A stretch of 64,000 nucleotides of DNA, from positions 1 through 64,000 of the forward strand of contig CCNA01000045.1 of NCBI GenBank assembly GCA_000824805.1. Direction: 5' to 3'. This DNA comes from Mesorhizobium sp. SOD10 (GTDB lineage Bacteria > Pseudomonadota > Alphaproteobacteria > Rhizobiales > Rhizobiaceae). Below, piece after piece: positions 27,474 through 36,132 of the stretch. The notes under the pieces are model-generated. The model was not told the origin of the DNA, searched no databases, and saw only the letters and a program-made list of their open reading frames with translations. Every line of letters begins with the position of its first letter. The first letter of the stretch is position 1. The translations under genes were made by a program, and so were the position numbers.

Positions 27474-30400
27474 TCAAGTCACATTCTCCGTATGAGTGTG
27501 GGTGTGATCGTAGAGGATGGTAATCGCGGAATTGACGCCCACGTTCGTCAGCGTTGCCACCTCGACCATATTGCCGCCGGCAGCTGTACCGTTGTCATCG
27601 ACCATCACATGGGCCGCGCCGTTCGAGAAGTTGACGTTCACCGCCGCGCCGGTCTGCGCATCCGTCGTCGGCGCGTTGCCGCCGAGAGATTGAAGCAGAT
27701 CGGACAGGTCGATGACGTCCTGGCCAGGCGTATAGTCCGCGATGACGTCGGTCACGTGGAGCGTGAGTTTGGATGGATCGATCACAAATGTATCATTGCC
27801 GCTGCCGCCGGTCAGGTGATTGACACCTGTGCCGCCGATCAGGATGTCGTTGCCGGAGCCGCCATAGAGTGAGTCGTCTCCCGAGCCTCCGGACAATGTA
27901 TCGTCGCCTCGGCCGCCTGCCAGGGTATCCGCTTGATTCGCCAAGCCGTTGAGCACGTCGTTACCGTCCTCGCCGAAAAGGCTGGTTTCCGTCGCCGTCG
28001 TTGTATGAGTGTCGGCGCCCGACGTGCCGTGCCAGGTGCTGGCGTCGGGTGAAAGCTTCGCTGTAACGGAACTGGCGATCGAGTCGCCGTCACCGTCTGT
28101 GCCGACAACTGGTATCTTGATGTCGAACGGGGTAGCTGCGCTGGCCGTCGTGAAGAGAGGCGATGACAGTTTGAAGGTGTTCGTGCCAGAGAGACCGGTA
28201 ATCTCCATCGCACTAAAGGCATCGCTGCTCGCAGTCACGGTGAAAGTATCACCATTTCCAATGTTCGTCAGAGTGATGGTGCCGTTCGCATTGTAAGTTA
28301 CGACGGGCGTCAACCCGTTATTGGAATGGTCTGCGACCGTGACAGTAAGAAACTGGGCAGTGCCTTCGTCTCCGTCGCCGACATATACATGGTCATTGTC
28401 TGCGTTTACGCCCCGTATCATGAGGGTAGCGGCGCTGCCGCCACCGGTGTCAACGGTGCTTGTGAAACTGCTGACCTCATAGTGGTTCGAGAAGTTGCTT
28501 CCGACGACGGTACCGTCTGTCGTGGCATTCTGAACAAAATCGAACCGAATGGTTTCACCGGGCCCGATACTATTGCCACCATCAACGCCGAATTCGGAAT
28601 TGTTGGTGTTGACGGTGTTGTTACCGTTGGCAGTGACCAGCAGATCGTTCTGGGTTGCATTTGGCCCATCCAAAACGATGGCCAGATTGTTGCTGCCGCC
28701 TGGGTTCGTGAAACTCCCGCTATTGAACTGATTGCCAGCGAACAGCGACCCGTTTTGGGTATAGGTCCATGTGTCCGTAATCGGGTCGAGGGTCGCAGTG
28801 AATGCCAAGTCACTGCCGTTCGCGACAGAGGTCCGACCTTCAATCGTATGCGAGTTGACGACACTGAAGAAGACCTGTTCGCCATTGAGATAAACATTCA
28901 GACCTGTGGTATCGGTGACGGCTCCGCCATTGGCAACGTTGAAAACGACATCGCCGACGCCATCCGCGCCTGCATGGGAGCCGAAGTTTATTTGCTCCGT
29001 CAGGGCAGAGTGGGTAGCGTTGTCGACGAAAATTGCATCCGGGGTGAACGGCAGCGGAGCATCGTCGATGACGGTTAGATTGACGGCGCCGGAGACATGG
29101 TCGCCGCTGGTGTCAGTTGCCACCACTTGCAGTCCGTTAATGGTAATATTGCCGGAGCCGGCCGTATGCTGCAGTTGGTCCGTTAGCGTCGCGGTGACTA
29201 CCGGGGTCAAAGTGCTGTTCGGGCCGGCGCTGGTGTTTGACAACGCCAGATAGAGAGACGGTCCAAGGTTGGTGACGCCGTGCATGAGCGTGCCTACCAG
29301 TTGGCCGCCGACCAGCGCCCAGCTGATAGAATACCCAGCCGCTAGGCCCGACACCGTCGGAGCCACCCAGTTCGGATCGCCTGTCGGATTGGCGAATGCG
29401 ACGGTGATCGCTTCGCCCGTTGAGCTGAAAGTGATCCCGCTGCTGGCTTGGGCCGTCTCGCCACGGCTGCTCGGATCCGTGCCGGTCACGACACCAGGCT
29501 GGAGATCGGCCGGAGCAGTAGCGTCGAGCGTGGTATCGAGCGCCGCTTCGTTGACGGTCAGCGACGCGGTGCCGCCGCCCGTCGGAACCGTATTGGTGTT
29601 GACGTTCACCGTGACGGTCGCCGTCGAGGTATCGCCGTCACCGTCCTTGATGGTGTAGGTGAAGGTGTCGGATCCTACATAAACCCCGGTCGGCGTGTAG
29701 GTGAAGGTTCCGTCATTGTTATAGACGACGGTTCCATGGGCGCCGTTGGTTGTCGTTATCACGCCGGGCGTCGTTGTCGCCACGCCATCGGCGCCGAAGA
29801 CGTCGTTGTTCAGTAGACCGGTAAGGGTCGTCGGACCGGTGATGGGCGAACCCCAGGTATCATTGGCGGCCGTCGGCACATCGTCGACGACATGGACGAC
29901 GAGATTGTCGCTGGCAGTCGTGCCACCGGCGCCATGGACGGTGAGCGCGACGCTGTCGTTGAAGCCGGAGCCGTCGACGGTGTCGTTGCCGGAGGGCACC
30001 TTGCTGTCGTTGTCGATGGTGGCCGACAGCGTGTAGCTGTAGGAGATGGTGCCCGAATGGGCGTCGCCGCTGTAGCCGGTCAGCGTCAGGATGCCTTCGC
30101 CGGTGTTGACGGTCTGCGTGCCGTTGAAGGCCTGGATCTGGGCCAGCGTGAAGGTGGTGCCGCCGATGACGACGTCCTGGATGCCGTCGCTGGCCGCGAT
30201 GGTGAAGGATCCGGTGCTGGTCTCGGTGTTGGAGGCGGCGTTCGAGCCGTTCGGGTTGAGGCCGGCCTCATAGACGGTGTTGTCCGGGCCCTGGGCCGAG
30301 GCGGTGACCACCGAGGCGGTGTCGTCGGCGCCGGTGACGTTGATGGTCAGCGTCGCCGACGAGGTGTCGCCGTCGGCGTCCTGCATGGTGTAGTGCAGCG

Positions 30401-32615
30401 TGTAGCTGAGGTTGCTGGCCGCCGTCAGCGCCTGGGTTGCGGCGCGGCTGTTGTCGAGCACGTAGCTCCAGGTGCCGTTGGCGTTCTGGGTCAGCGTGCC
30501 ATAGGTGTTGAGCGCCGTGATCGCCGCCGCGTCGGCGCCTGACCAGCTGACGAAGCTCTTGGGCGTGTCGGCGCCCGAGGCGTCGTTGGCAAGCACGTCC
30601 CCGGACACGGTGCTGGTCGGCGGCGCGTTCGGCGCGCCGGCGCCGTCCTCGACCACCGTGTAGGGCCCGTCATTGGCGGCCGTCGGCACATCGTCGACGA
30701 CATGGACGACGAGGTTGCCAGAGGCGGTCTGGCTGTCCTGATCGGTCACGACGACCGCGAAGGTCGGTGTCGCTTCGATATTGGCGTCGTCGCCGCCGGT
30801 GGCGCTGTGGTAGTCGGTGGTCAGCGTGTAGCTGTAGTGGATCGTTCCCGCGCCGGTCGCGCTGTTGTATTCGTACCACGCGCTCACTGTGCCGCCCGTG
30901 GTGGGGTCGGTGAACGTCGTCGGATTGCCCGAATCGCTCGACAGCGTGTGGCCGCCCAGCGAAACCGAGTTCACCCCATCCTGCGAGGTGAAGCCGATCG
31001 TGCCGCTCGTCGTGTTCGAGCCGTCATGCAGCGTACCGCTCGCCAGGCCCGCCTCGTTGACGATCGCGCCGTCAGCGCCCGCGGCCGGGATGTCGCCCAG
31101 CTTCGGCGGCTCGTTGCCGATGTTGATCGTGAGCGTGGTGCTCGACTGGTCGCCGTCGCCATCCGTCAGCGTGTAGTGGAACACATCGCTCACACCGCCG
31201 GGCGTGTTCGCCGCGCGGTCATAGGTGTAGTGGCCGTCCGAATAGAGCGTCAGCGTGCCATACTGGCCCGCGATCGTGGTGCCGGTGACAGCGGACGTCA
31301 CATCCTGCGGCGCACCCGTGCCATAGGCCGAGGTTACGCTGGCGCCGTCCGCGCCCTTTACGTCCGCGCTCGTGGCCGGATCGGTCTCGCCGGCGCCGGT
31401 GATCACATTGCCCGAGATCTCTGCATGGCTGCCTGCCGTGACGCTATTGGCGTCCGGGTTCGCCGTCGGCACGTCGTCGACGATCCGGACCGAGAGCGTG
31501 CCGGGAAGCGAGACGTCGCCATCAGTGTCGGTGACGATCACCGTGATGTTGTCGAAGGTGGAATTGGTTCCGTTGCCGTCCGGATGCTGATCGCTATGCT
31601 CCAGCGTGTAGGTATAACTCACTTGGCCGGTGCCGGCATCGTAGCCGGTGATGGTCAGCGTGCCGAGCGGCGTGGTGACGTTGACATGCACGTTGGCGCT
31701 GTCGGCAAGGGCTGCGCCCGAGATCACCTGGCCGTTGATGCTCACCGAGCCGATGCCGTCAGGTGAGGTGATGGTGAAGGTGCCGGTGTTGTGTTCGGAG
31801 GGGTCTCCGTCGGGGCCGGGCGCCGCTTGTTCGCCCGAGCCTTCCGAGCCGGAGCTCGCCGGCAGGCCTTTTTCATTGACGATGGTGTCGCCGCCGCTGG
31901 TCTCAGGGTTCAGGTCACCAATCATCGGCGTGGAATCGGGCAGCAGCCCCGGGAACAGCTCGCGATGTTCCGGCTGGCCGAACGCCAGGTCCGTCGGCGG
32001 CAGGAGCGCGGTCAGGCCGAAGCCGTCGCCGATGCCGCCGGCAGGCTGTTCGAAATTGCCGCCGGCGCTGCTCGGCGAGCCGTTGCCGCCTGCCGAGATC
32101 GAGCCGTCGGCGCCGAAGGCGACATCGACATGGCTGGCCTCGAGGGCGGCGATGAGCGCGACGCGCGGCACCTCGACATCGCCGAGAATGAAGGTCGGCA
32201 CGTTCAGCGCGCCGTCCTTGATGACGATCTCGGATCCGTCGGGCTGCACCAGCACCAGATTGTGGCCTTCGACCTTGATGTTGTCGATCGAGACATTGGC
32301 CGGCAGCTTCACGACATTACCGGCTTCGGCGTGATACTCATGCGGAACGTTCGTAGCCGCGGCATTCGCCGCCGGCGCGTTTCCTGCCGGTGCGTTTCCC
32401 TGGGCGGCATTGGAAGCCGGAGCGTTGGCGGCGGGCGCATTGGCCCCGCCCTGCGCCGGGGCGCCGCTGCCGACATCGACCGGCACGGGCTCGCTCGCCG
32501 CCTGGCCCGTGGTCGCCTGCGCGACCTGGACACCCGTCGAGATATGATTTTCAGCGGCGCTGGTATGCTCGTCCCAGGAATTTGAAACGGCATCGAATTC
32601 GATATTGGTCGTCAT
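27474..32615 (-). CDS. large VCBS/RTX adhesin secreted by type I secretion
   Basis: About 1,713 residues from ATG 32615, chosen because GGAGGGG lies eight bases upstream. An earlier in-frame ATG exists at 32672. Order: an N-terminal region of ~100 residues, very rich in Ala, Asn and Pro; a BapA-type prefix domain (~100-150, VEGHNLVLVQPDGSEIVIKDG); repeated VCBS/DUF5801-like units of roughly 100-150 residues with VVHVVDDVPTAAND-type linkers; about six GGxGxDxL calcium-binding nonapeptides (from ~1548); and a C-terminal target segment of the VCA0849 type (DVIADYTPGQDVIDLSDLL). There is no N-terminal signal peptide, as expected for type I export. It is probably a surface adhesin or biofilm protein. 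The neighbouring secretion genes and the LapG-like protease point to regulated release from the outer membrane. Confidence 0.92.
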   Translation of the reverse strand: MTTNIEFDAVSNSWDEHTSAAENHISTGVQVAQATTGQAASEPVPVDVGSGAPAQGGANAPAANAPASNAAQGNAPAGNAPAANAAATNVPHEYHAEAGNVVKLPANVSIDNIKVEGHNLVLVQPDGSEIVIKDGALNVPTFILGDVEVPRVALIAALEASHVDVAFGADGSISAGGNGSPSSAGGNFEQPAGGIGDGFGLTALLPPTDLAFGQPEHRELFPGLLPDSTPMIGDLNPETSGGDTIVNEKGLPASSGSEGSGEQAAPGPDGDPSEHNTGTFTITSPDGIGSVSINGQVISGAALADSANVHVNVTTPLGTLTITGYDAGTGQVSYTYTLEHSDQHPDGNGTNSTFDNITVIVTDTDGDVSLPGTLSVRIVDDVPTANPDANSVTAGSHAEISGNVITGAGETDPATSADVKGADGASVTSAYGTGAPQDVTSAVTGTTIAGQYGTLTLYSDGHYTYDRAANTPGGVSDVFHYTLTDGDGDQSSTTLTINIGNEPPKLGDIPAAGADGAIVNEAGLASGTLHDGSNTTSGTIGFTSQDGVNSVSLGGHTLSSDSGNPTTFTDPTTGGTVSAWYEYNSATGAGTIHYSYTLTTDYHSATGGDDANIEATPTFAVVVTDQDSQTASGNLVVHVVDDVPTAANDGPYTVVEDGAGAPNAPPTSTVSGDVLANDASGADTPKSFVSWSGADAAAITALNTYGTLTQNANGTWSYVLDNSRAATQALTAASNLSYTLHYTMQDADGDTSSATLTINVTGADDTASVVTASAQGPDNTVYEAGLNPNGSNAASNTETSTGSFTIAASDGIQDVVIGGTTFTLAQIQAFNGTQTVNTGEGILTLTGYSGDAHSGTISYSYTLSATIDNDSKVPSGNDTVDGSGFNDSVALTVHGAGGTTASDNLVVHVVDDVPTAANDTWGSPITGPTTLTGLLNNDVFGADGVATTTPGVITTTNGAHGTVVYNNDGTFTYTPTGVYVGSDTFTYTIKDGDGDTSTATVTVNVNTNTVPTGGGTASLTVNEAALDTTLDATAPADLQPGVVTGTDPSSRGETAQASSGITFSSTGEAITVAFANPTGDPNWVAPTVSGLAAGYSISWALVGGQLVGTLMHGVTNLGPSLYLALSNTSAGPNSTLTPVVTATLTDQLQHTAGSGNITINGLQVVATDTSGDHVSGAVNLTVIDDAPLPFTPDAIFVDNATHSALTEQINFGSHAGADGVGDVVFNVANGGAVTDTTGLNVYLNGEQVFFSVVNSHTIEGRTSVANGSDLAFTATLDPITDTWTYTQNGSLFAGNQFNSGSFTNPGGSNNLAIVLDGPNATQNDLLVTANGNNTVNTNNSEFGVDGGNSIGPGETIRFDFVQNATTDGTVVGSNFSNHYEVSSFTSTVDTGGGSAATLMIRGVNADNDHVYVGDGDEGTAQFLTVTVADHSNNGLTPVVTYNANGTITLTNIGNGDTFTVTASSDAFSAMEITGLSGTNTFKLSSPLFTTASAATPFDIKIPVVGTDGDGDSIASSVTAKLSPDASTWHGTSGADTHTTTATETSLFGEDGNDVLNGLANQADTLAGGRGDDTLSGGSGDDSLYGGSGNDILIGGTGVNHLTGGSGNDTFVIDPSKLTLHVTDVIADYTPGQDVIDLSDLLQSLGGNAPTTDAQTGAAVNVNFSNGAAHVMVDDNGTAAGGNMVEVATLTNVGVNSAITILYDHTHTHTENVT

Positions 32616-32938
32616 AGCTAAAGCCCCTCCGGCATTTCCCGGAAAGAGACATGTCAGACCCGGACTTTGCAACAGACCTTCAATCTATTTCATATACTCG
32701 AATATGTAGAGAATCGCATTTTTTACACTTGGTAAATCGCGATGATATATCCGGATATGCATGATCTTAAGGAATGCTGGATCGGCTTCGGCGCGCCGCG
32801 CCGGTTTGGTAAATGGAAGTATAAATTTAAATAAAATTTGATAGAAAATAGAATAGCGTGATTCGCGGAAATTTACCCACCTTCCTTTCCGATAACTTGA
32901 GACAAGATTGGTAGCGTCCACAGTCAAAGGTGGGCGTT
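32616..32938. promoter_or_regulatory. AT-rich divergent promoter region of adhesin and protease
   Basis: A gene-free gap of about 323 bases is far richer in A and T than the rest of the window, especially at 32,690-32,780 and 32,815-32,880 (for example TAAATTTAAATAAAATTTGA near 32,822). It separates the adhesin (minus) from the protease (plus), so both promoters must be here. AT-rich silencers in rhizobia are often targets of MucR-type zinc-finger regulators. That is inference, since no site consensus was matched. Confidence 0.5.
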
Positions 32939-33895
32939 ATGAAAATACAAAAAGCAGCCCCGGGGATGACGGGGATCAAGGTTCTCTTGCTGGCGATCGG
33001 CCTTGCCGTTCCGGCGAATCCATCATCAGCCGGCGTGAATTCGGGCGCGGATCCGGCCCCGCAACAGGTGCCTGCGCCGGCGAGCCTCGGCGGCGTTTCG
33101 CTGGCCCGGCCGCAGTCCTGGCAGCCGGCCGCCGCCTACCGGGTCGCGGGTGTTTCGGCCGGCTATGCGCCGACGGTGCCTTATCAGGTTGAAGCGCACT
33201 CGACCGCCATGGCCGATCCCGGCATCGACCCGATCCAGACCGCCGCGATCATTCCCGGTGTCTTCGGCTCCGTCGCTTTGTCGATGCGCAACTTTCCTGT
33301 CGCGGCGCGCTGGGCTCCCGTCTACAAGGCCGTCGTCGATTGCACCGCCGGCAGCCCCTGCGACCACGAGAGCCCGACTTTCGCCGAGATCGTCAAGATC
33401 GCCGGCGACAAGGGTTTTCGCGAGAAGCTGTCCTTCGTCAACAGCAGCATCAACCGCCTGATTGCCTACAAGTCGGATATGGCCGTCTACGGCAAGCTCG
33501 ACTACTGGGCGAAGCCCTCGGAAATCCTCGAGCATCGCGCCGGCGATTGCGAGGATTTCGCCATACTCAAGATGGCGGCGCTGCTCAGGGCCGGCGTCCC
33601 GGCGCAGAGCATGTCGCTGGTGGTTCTCCAGGACCGCCGCCGCAAGTTCTTCCATGCCGTGCTGTCGGTGAGCACGGGAAGCGGCGCCTTCATCCTTGAT
33701 AGCCTCGGCAACGCCGTCATGCGCGACAGCGATCTGCCCGACTATGTTCCGCTCTATTCCTTCAGCACCGATCGCGCTTGGATCCACGGATCGAAGTCCG
33801 GCGCGCAGATCGCCGACATCGCCGGCGGTTTCGCGACGGTCGCCCCGGGCGAAGGCGCGCCGGAACCATCAGTGGCTTCGAATCCGAGGCAGTAG
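32939..33895 (+). CDS. LapG-like periplasmic cysteine protease (BTLCP/transglutaminase-like)
   Basis: A 318-residue protein from ATG 32939, with a signal peptide (KVLLLAIGLAVPANPSSAG). The bacterial transglutaminase-like cysteine proteinase domain covers about residues 115-280. The catalytic triad is visible: Cys204 in HRAGDCEDFAI, His239 in FFHAVLS and Asp254 in FILDSLGNAV. The spacing (35 and 15 residues) is very close to that of the Pseudomonas LapG protease, which cuts the N-terminus of the LapA adhesin and releases it from the surface. It is divergent from the adhesin across an AT-rich promoter. The proposed substrate is that adhesin, which is inference from context. Confidence 0.9.
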   Translation: MKIQKAAPGMTGIKVLLLAIGLAVPANPSSAGVNSGADPAPQQVPAPASLGGVSLARPQSWQPAAAYRVAGVSAGYAPTVPYQVEAHSTAMADPGIDPIQTAAIIPGVFGSVALSMRNFPVAARWAPVYKAVVDCTAGSPCDHESPTFAEIVKIAGDKGFREKLSFVNSSINRLIAYKSDMAVYGKLDYWAKPSEILEHRAGDCEDFAILKMAALLRAGVPAQSMSLVVLQDRRRKFFHAVLSVSTGSGAFILDSLGNAVMRDSDLPDYVPLYSFSTDRAWIHGSKSGAQIADIAGGFATVAPGEGAPEPSVASNPRQ

Positions 33896-34196
33896 GCTGG
33901 AGCGGCTAAACGTTTCCGGCGGAAACTGCCCTCTGCCTGTTGTCGCGCAAGCGCAAACGCCGGCGGTGAGCTGAAGGCTCCCATGCCGCTACCTGGACCG
34001 AAGTGTGTAACGATGCGGAATTCTGGACCGCTGCGGCGCTCCCAAGTCACGGCATGGGTCCTCGGGTCTGCGCGCGTCGCTTCGCTCCTTGCTCCGCCCG
34101 TGGATGACGATCGCGATAGGCGTCTCGGCCAATCGCCAAGGCCGGGGATCTGCCAACGCACACTAACCAACCAGTCAAATCTTCTGTATTGAGGAA
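33896..34196. other. intergenic stretch between protease and ribbon-helix-helix genes
   Basis: Convergent genes flank 301 bases. The part around 34,050-34,110 (GGGTCCTCGGGTCTGCGCGC followed by TTCGCTCC...) has the look of GC-rich repeats I associate with Mesorhizobium intergenic regions. This is recognition, not a search. No gene, terminator with T-run or RNA is clear. Confidence 0.3.
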
Positions 34197-34838
34197 CTAC
34201 CCATTGAAGACAAAGGCCATCAACAGTTCCGGTTCGGCGACGGGCGCGCGCACGGCGCTGAGCTGGCCACGATAGCGGCGCTCGCCGGCGCCGATGACGA
34301 AACCGCTGGTGACGGGGGTTTCGCCATTGGCGTCGAGCCGGGCGAAAATATCGGGAACGTTGAGGTCGAGCGCCAGCTTCAGATCCTGCCGGCCATCCTC
34401 GCCCGGCGCGCTCGGCAGTTGACGCCTGACTAGTTGCTGGAACGGCGTGTTGAAGGCCAAGATCTTCTTGGAGGATGACAGCGCGAAAGCGGGTGACGGA
34501 CAGGCGACCAGGATCGCGTTGATCGTGCGGATCGAAGCGAGCTTGCGCAGCTCCATACTCTCTTCGGCAAGGCCGCGCATGCAGGCGACCCGGATCGCCG
34601 AGGTGAGGTTGCCCTGGTCGGGATGATGTTCGGCGATCTCCTCGACCAGCATTCCGATCGTGCATTTGCGGCTTTCGGCCATCTGCTTCAGCGACACCCA
34701 GAAGGCGCGCTCGAGTCGGATGCCGCGACGCACGCCGCCGCGCGCCACGACGCGGAATTCCGGGCCGAAATCCTCGGCCGCGAGCGCCGGCAGCAGCCGC
34801 TCGCGCGAAGTGTCCGGACGGATGGCGCTATCGCTCAC
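34197..34838 (-). CDS. ribbon-helix-helix domain protein, secretion-operon regulator candidate
   Basis: A 213-residue protein. Residues ~33-92 form an RHH_4-type ribbon-helix-helix DNA-binding domain (GGVRRGIRLERAFWVSLK, then LTSAIRVACMRGL). The C-terminal ~110 residues look like a compact sensory or PAS-like domain, without a recognised name. Its start overlaps the hlyD stop by 11 bases, so it is co-translated with the type I secretion genes. A regulator of the adhesin or secretion genes is the natural reading, inferred from context. Confidence 0.8.
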   Translation of the reverse strand: MSDSAIRPDTSRERLLPALAAEDFGPEFRVVARGGVRRGIRLERAFWVSLKQMAESRKCTIGMLVEEIAEHHPDQGNLTSAIRVACMRGLAEESMELRKLASIRTINAILVACPSPAFALSSSKKILAFNTPFQQLVRRQLPSAPGEDGRQDLKLALDLNVPDIFARLDANGETPVTSGFVIGAGERRYRGQLSAVRAPVAEPELLMAFVFNG

Positions 34839-36117
34839 TCATCGCCTCCTGACGCGCCTTGTTGATGGGCTTCAAAAGATAGTTGAGGATCGTCTTGCGG
34901 CCGGTCTTGATGTCGACCGAGCAGATCATGCCGGGGATGATCGAATAGGTCTTGCCGTTTCTGGTCAGCGTCGACTTCTCGGTGGCGACCCGCACCTGGT
35001 AGTAAGGCTCGCCCGTCTTCTGGTCGACGAGGCTGTCAGCGGTGATGTTGGAGACCTTGCCCTCGATGCCGCCGAAGATCGAGAAATCATAGGCCGTGAC
35101 CTTGATGAGCGCCTCCTGGTCCGGCTGGATGAAGGCGACGTCGCGTGGCGAAACCCGGGCCTCCACCAGCAGGGTCTCGGAGGTCGGCACGATGCCGGCC
35201 ACCACCGCGCCCGGTTGCACGAAGGCGCCCAGCGTGTTGACGTCGAGCGTATTGACGATGCCGTCGACCGGCGAGCGGATGTCAGTGCGAGCCACCTTGT
35301 CGGTGGCGCCGCGGATGGTTTCGTCAACCACGGAAAGATCGGCAAGCGCCTGCGTCAGGTCGCTCAATGCCTCCTGCTGCAATTGCAGGCCCAATTCGTT
35401 CACCTGAAGCTGCGCCTCGGTGATCGCGGCCTTGCTCTTCTTGATGGTCTCGCCGGCCAGGTTGAGCTGGCCGTGCAGGTCCGTCTGCTCCCGCTCGACG
35501 CGGATCTGCTCGGTCTTGGCCATCAGGCCCTTCTTGACCATGGATTCGACCAGCGCGGTCTCCTGGTCGCTGACGGCCAGGCTCTTGGACAGGCGGTCGG
35601 CATTGGCGGTGGCCTCGTCCAGCTCCTTCTCGCGCTGGTCGAGGCGCGATTTGAGAACCGACAGCTTGACCTCGAAATTGTCGCGGCGCGCGACGAGCAG
35701 CTTTTGCTCGTTGTCGCAGATTTCAGGCGCGACCGTCTGGATTTCCGCGGGGCAGGGGAACGACCCTTCGACATTGCCGCTCTGCTCGAACTGCAGCCGC
35801 GCGATACGCGCCTGCAGCGCCCGCGCCTTGGCCTGTTCCTCGCCGAGGCTAGACGTGTTGCCCGAATTGTCGAGACGGATGATGAGGTCGTTCTTCTTGA
35901 CGATCTGGCCGATCTGGACGGCGATCTCCTGCACCACGCCGGCTTCGCTGGCCTGGATGATCTGCGTCTTCGAAGCCGGTATGACCTTGCCTTCGCCGCG
36001 CGCGATCTCGTCGACCTCGGCAAAGGATGCCCAGGCCGTGAAGCACACGAACAGCGCTCCGATTATGTAGACGGAGGCCGAGGCGAATAGGGGTGGCCGG
36101 TCTTCCCTTGCGAGCAT
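34828..36117 (-). CDS. hlyD: HlyD-family type I secretion periplasmic adaptor
   Basis: A 429-residue membrane-fusion protein. A short cytoplasmic N-terminus is followed by a membrane helix (VYIIGALFVCFTAWASF), a lipoyl-like half-motif (GEGKVIPASKTQIIQASEAG), long coiled-coil hairpins (about residues 90-270) and the second lipoyl/barrel region with VRSPVDGIVNTL-like sequence seen as DIRSPVDGIVNTLDVNT. It bridges the ABC transporter and the TolC channel. It lies 15 bases after the transporter gene. Confidence 0.95.
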   Translation of the reverse strand: MLAREDRPPLFASASVYIIGALFVCFTAWASFAEVDEIARGEGKVIPASKTQIIQASEAGVVQEIAVQIGQIVKKNDLIIRLDNSGNTSSLGEEQAKARALQARIARLQFEQSGNVEGSFPCPAEIQTVAPEICDNEQKLLVARRDNFEVKLSVLKSRLDQREKELDEATANADRLSKSLAVSDQETALVESMVKKGLMAKTEQIRVEREQTDLHGQLNLAGETIKKSKAAITEAQLQVNELGLQLQQEALSDLTQALADLSVVDETIRGATDKVARTDIRSPVDGIVNTLDVNTLGAFVQPGAVVAGIVPTSETLLVEARVSPRDVAFIQPDQEALIKVTAYDFSIFGGIEGKVSNITADSLVDQKTGEPYYQVRVATEKSTLTRNGKTYSIIPGMICSVDIKTGRKTILNYLLKPINKARQEAMSER

Positions 36118-36132
36118 CTCTATACGTTCCGG

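Noticed and set aside
29892..31766. Long plus-strand frames opposite the adhesin
   Set aside because: They follow the repeats of the adhesin on the other strand and have Gly/Arg/Val-rich composition without motifs.
32685..32927. 80-residue minus-strand frame in the AT-rich promoter region
   Set aside because: Its open length follows from biased composition, no Shine-Dalgarno was seen, and it overlaps the most likely promoters of adhesin and protease.
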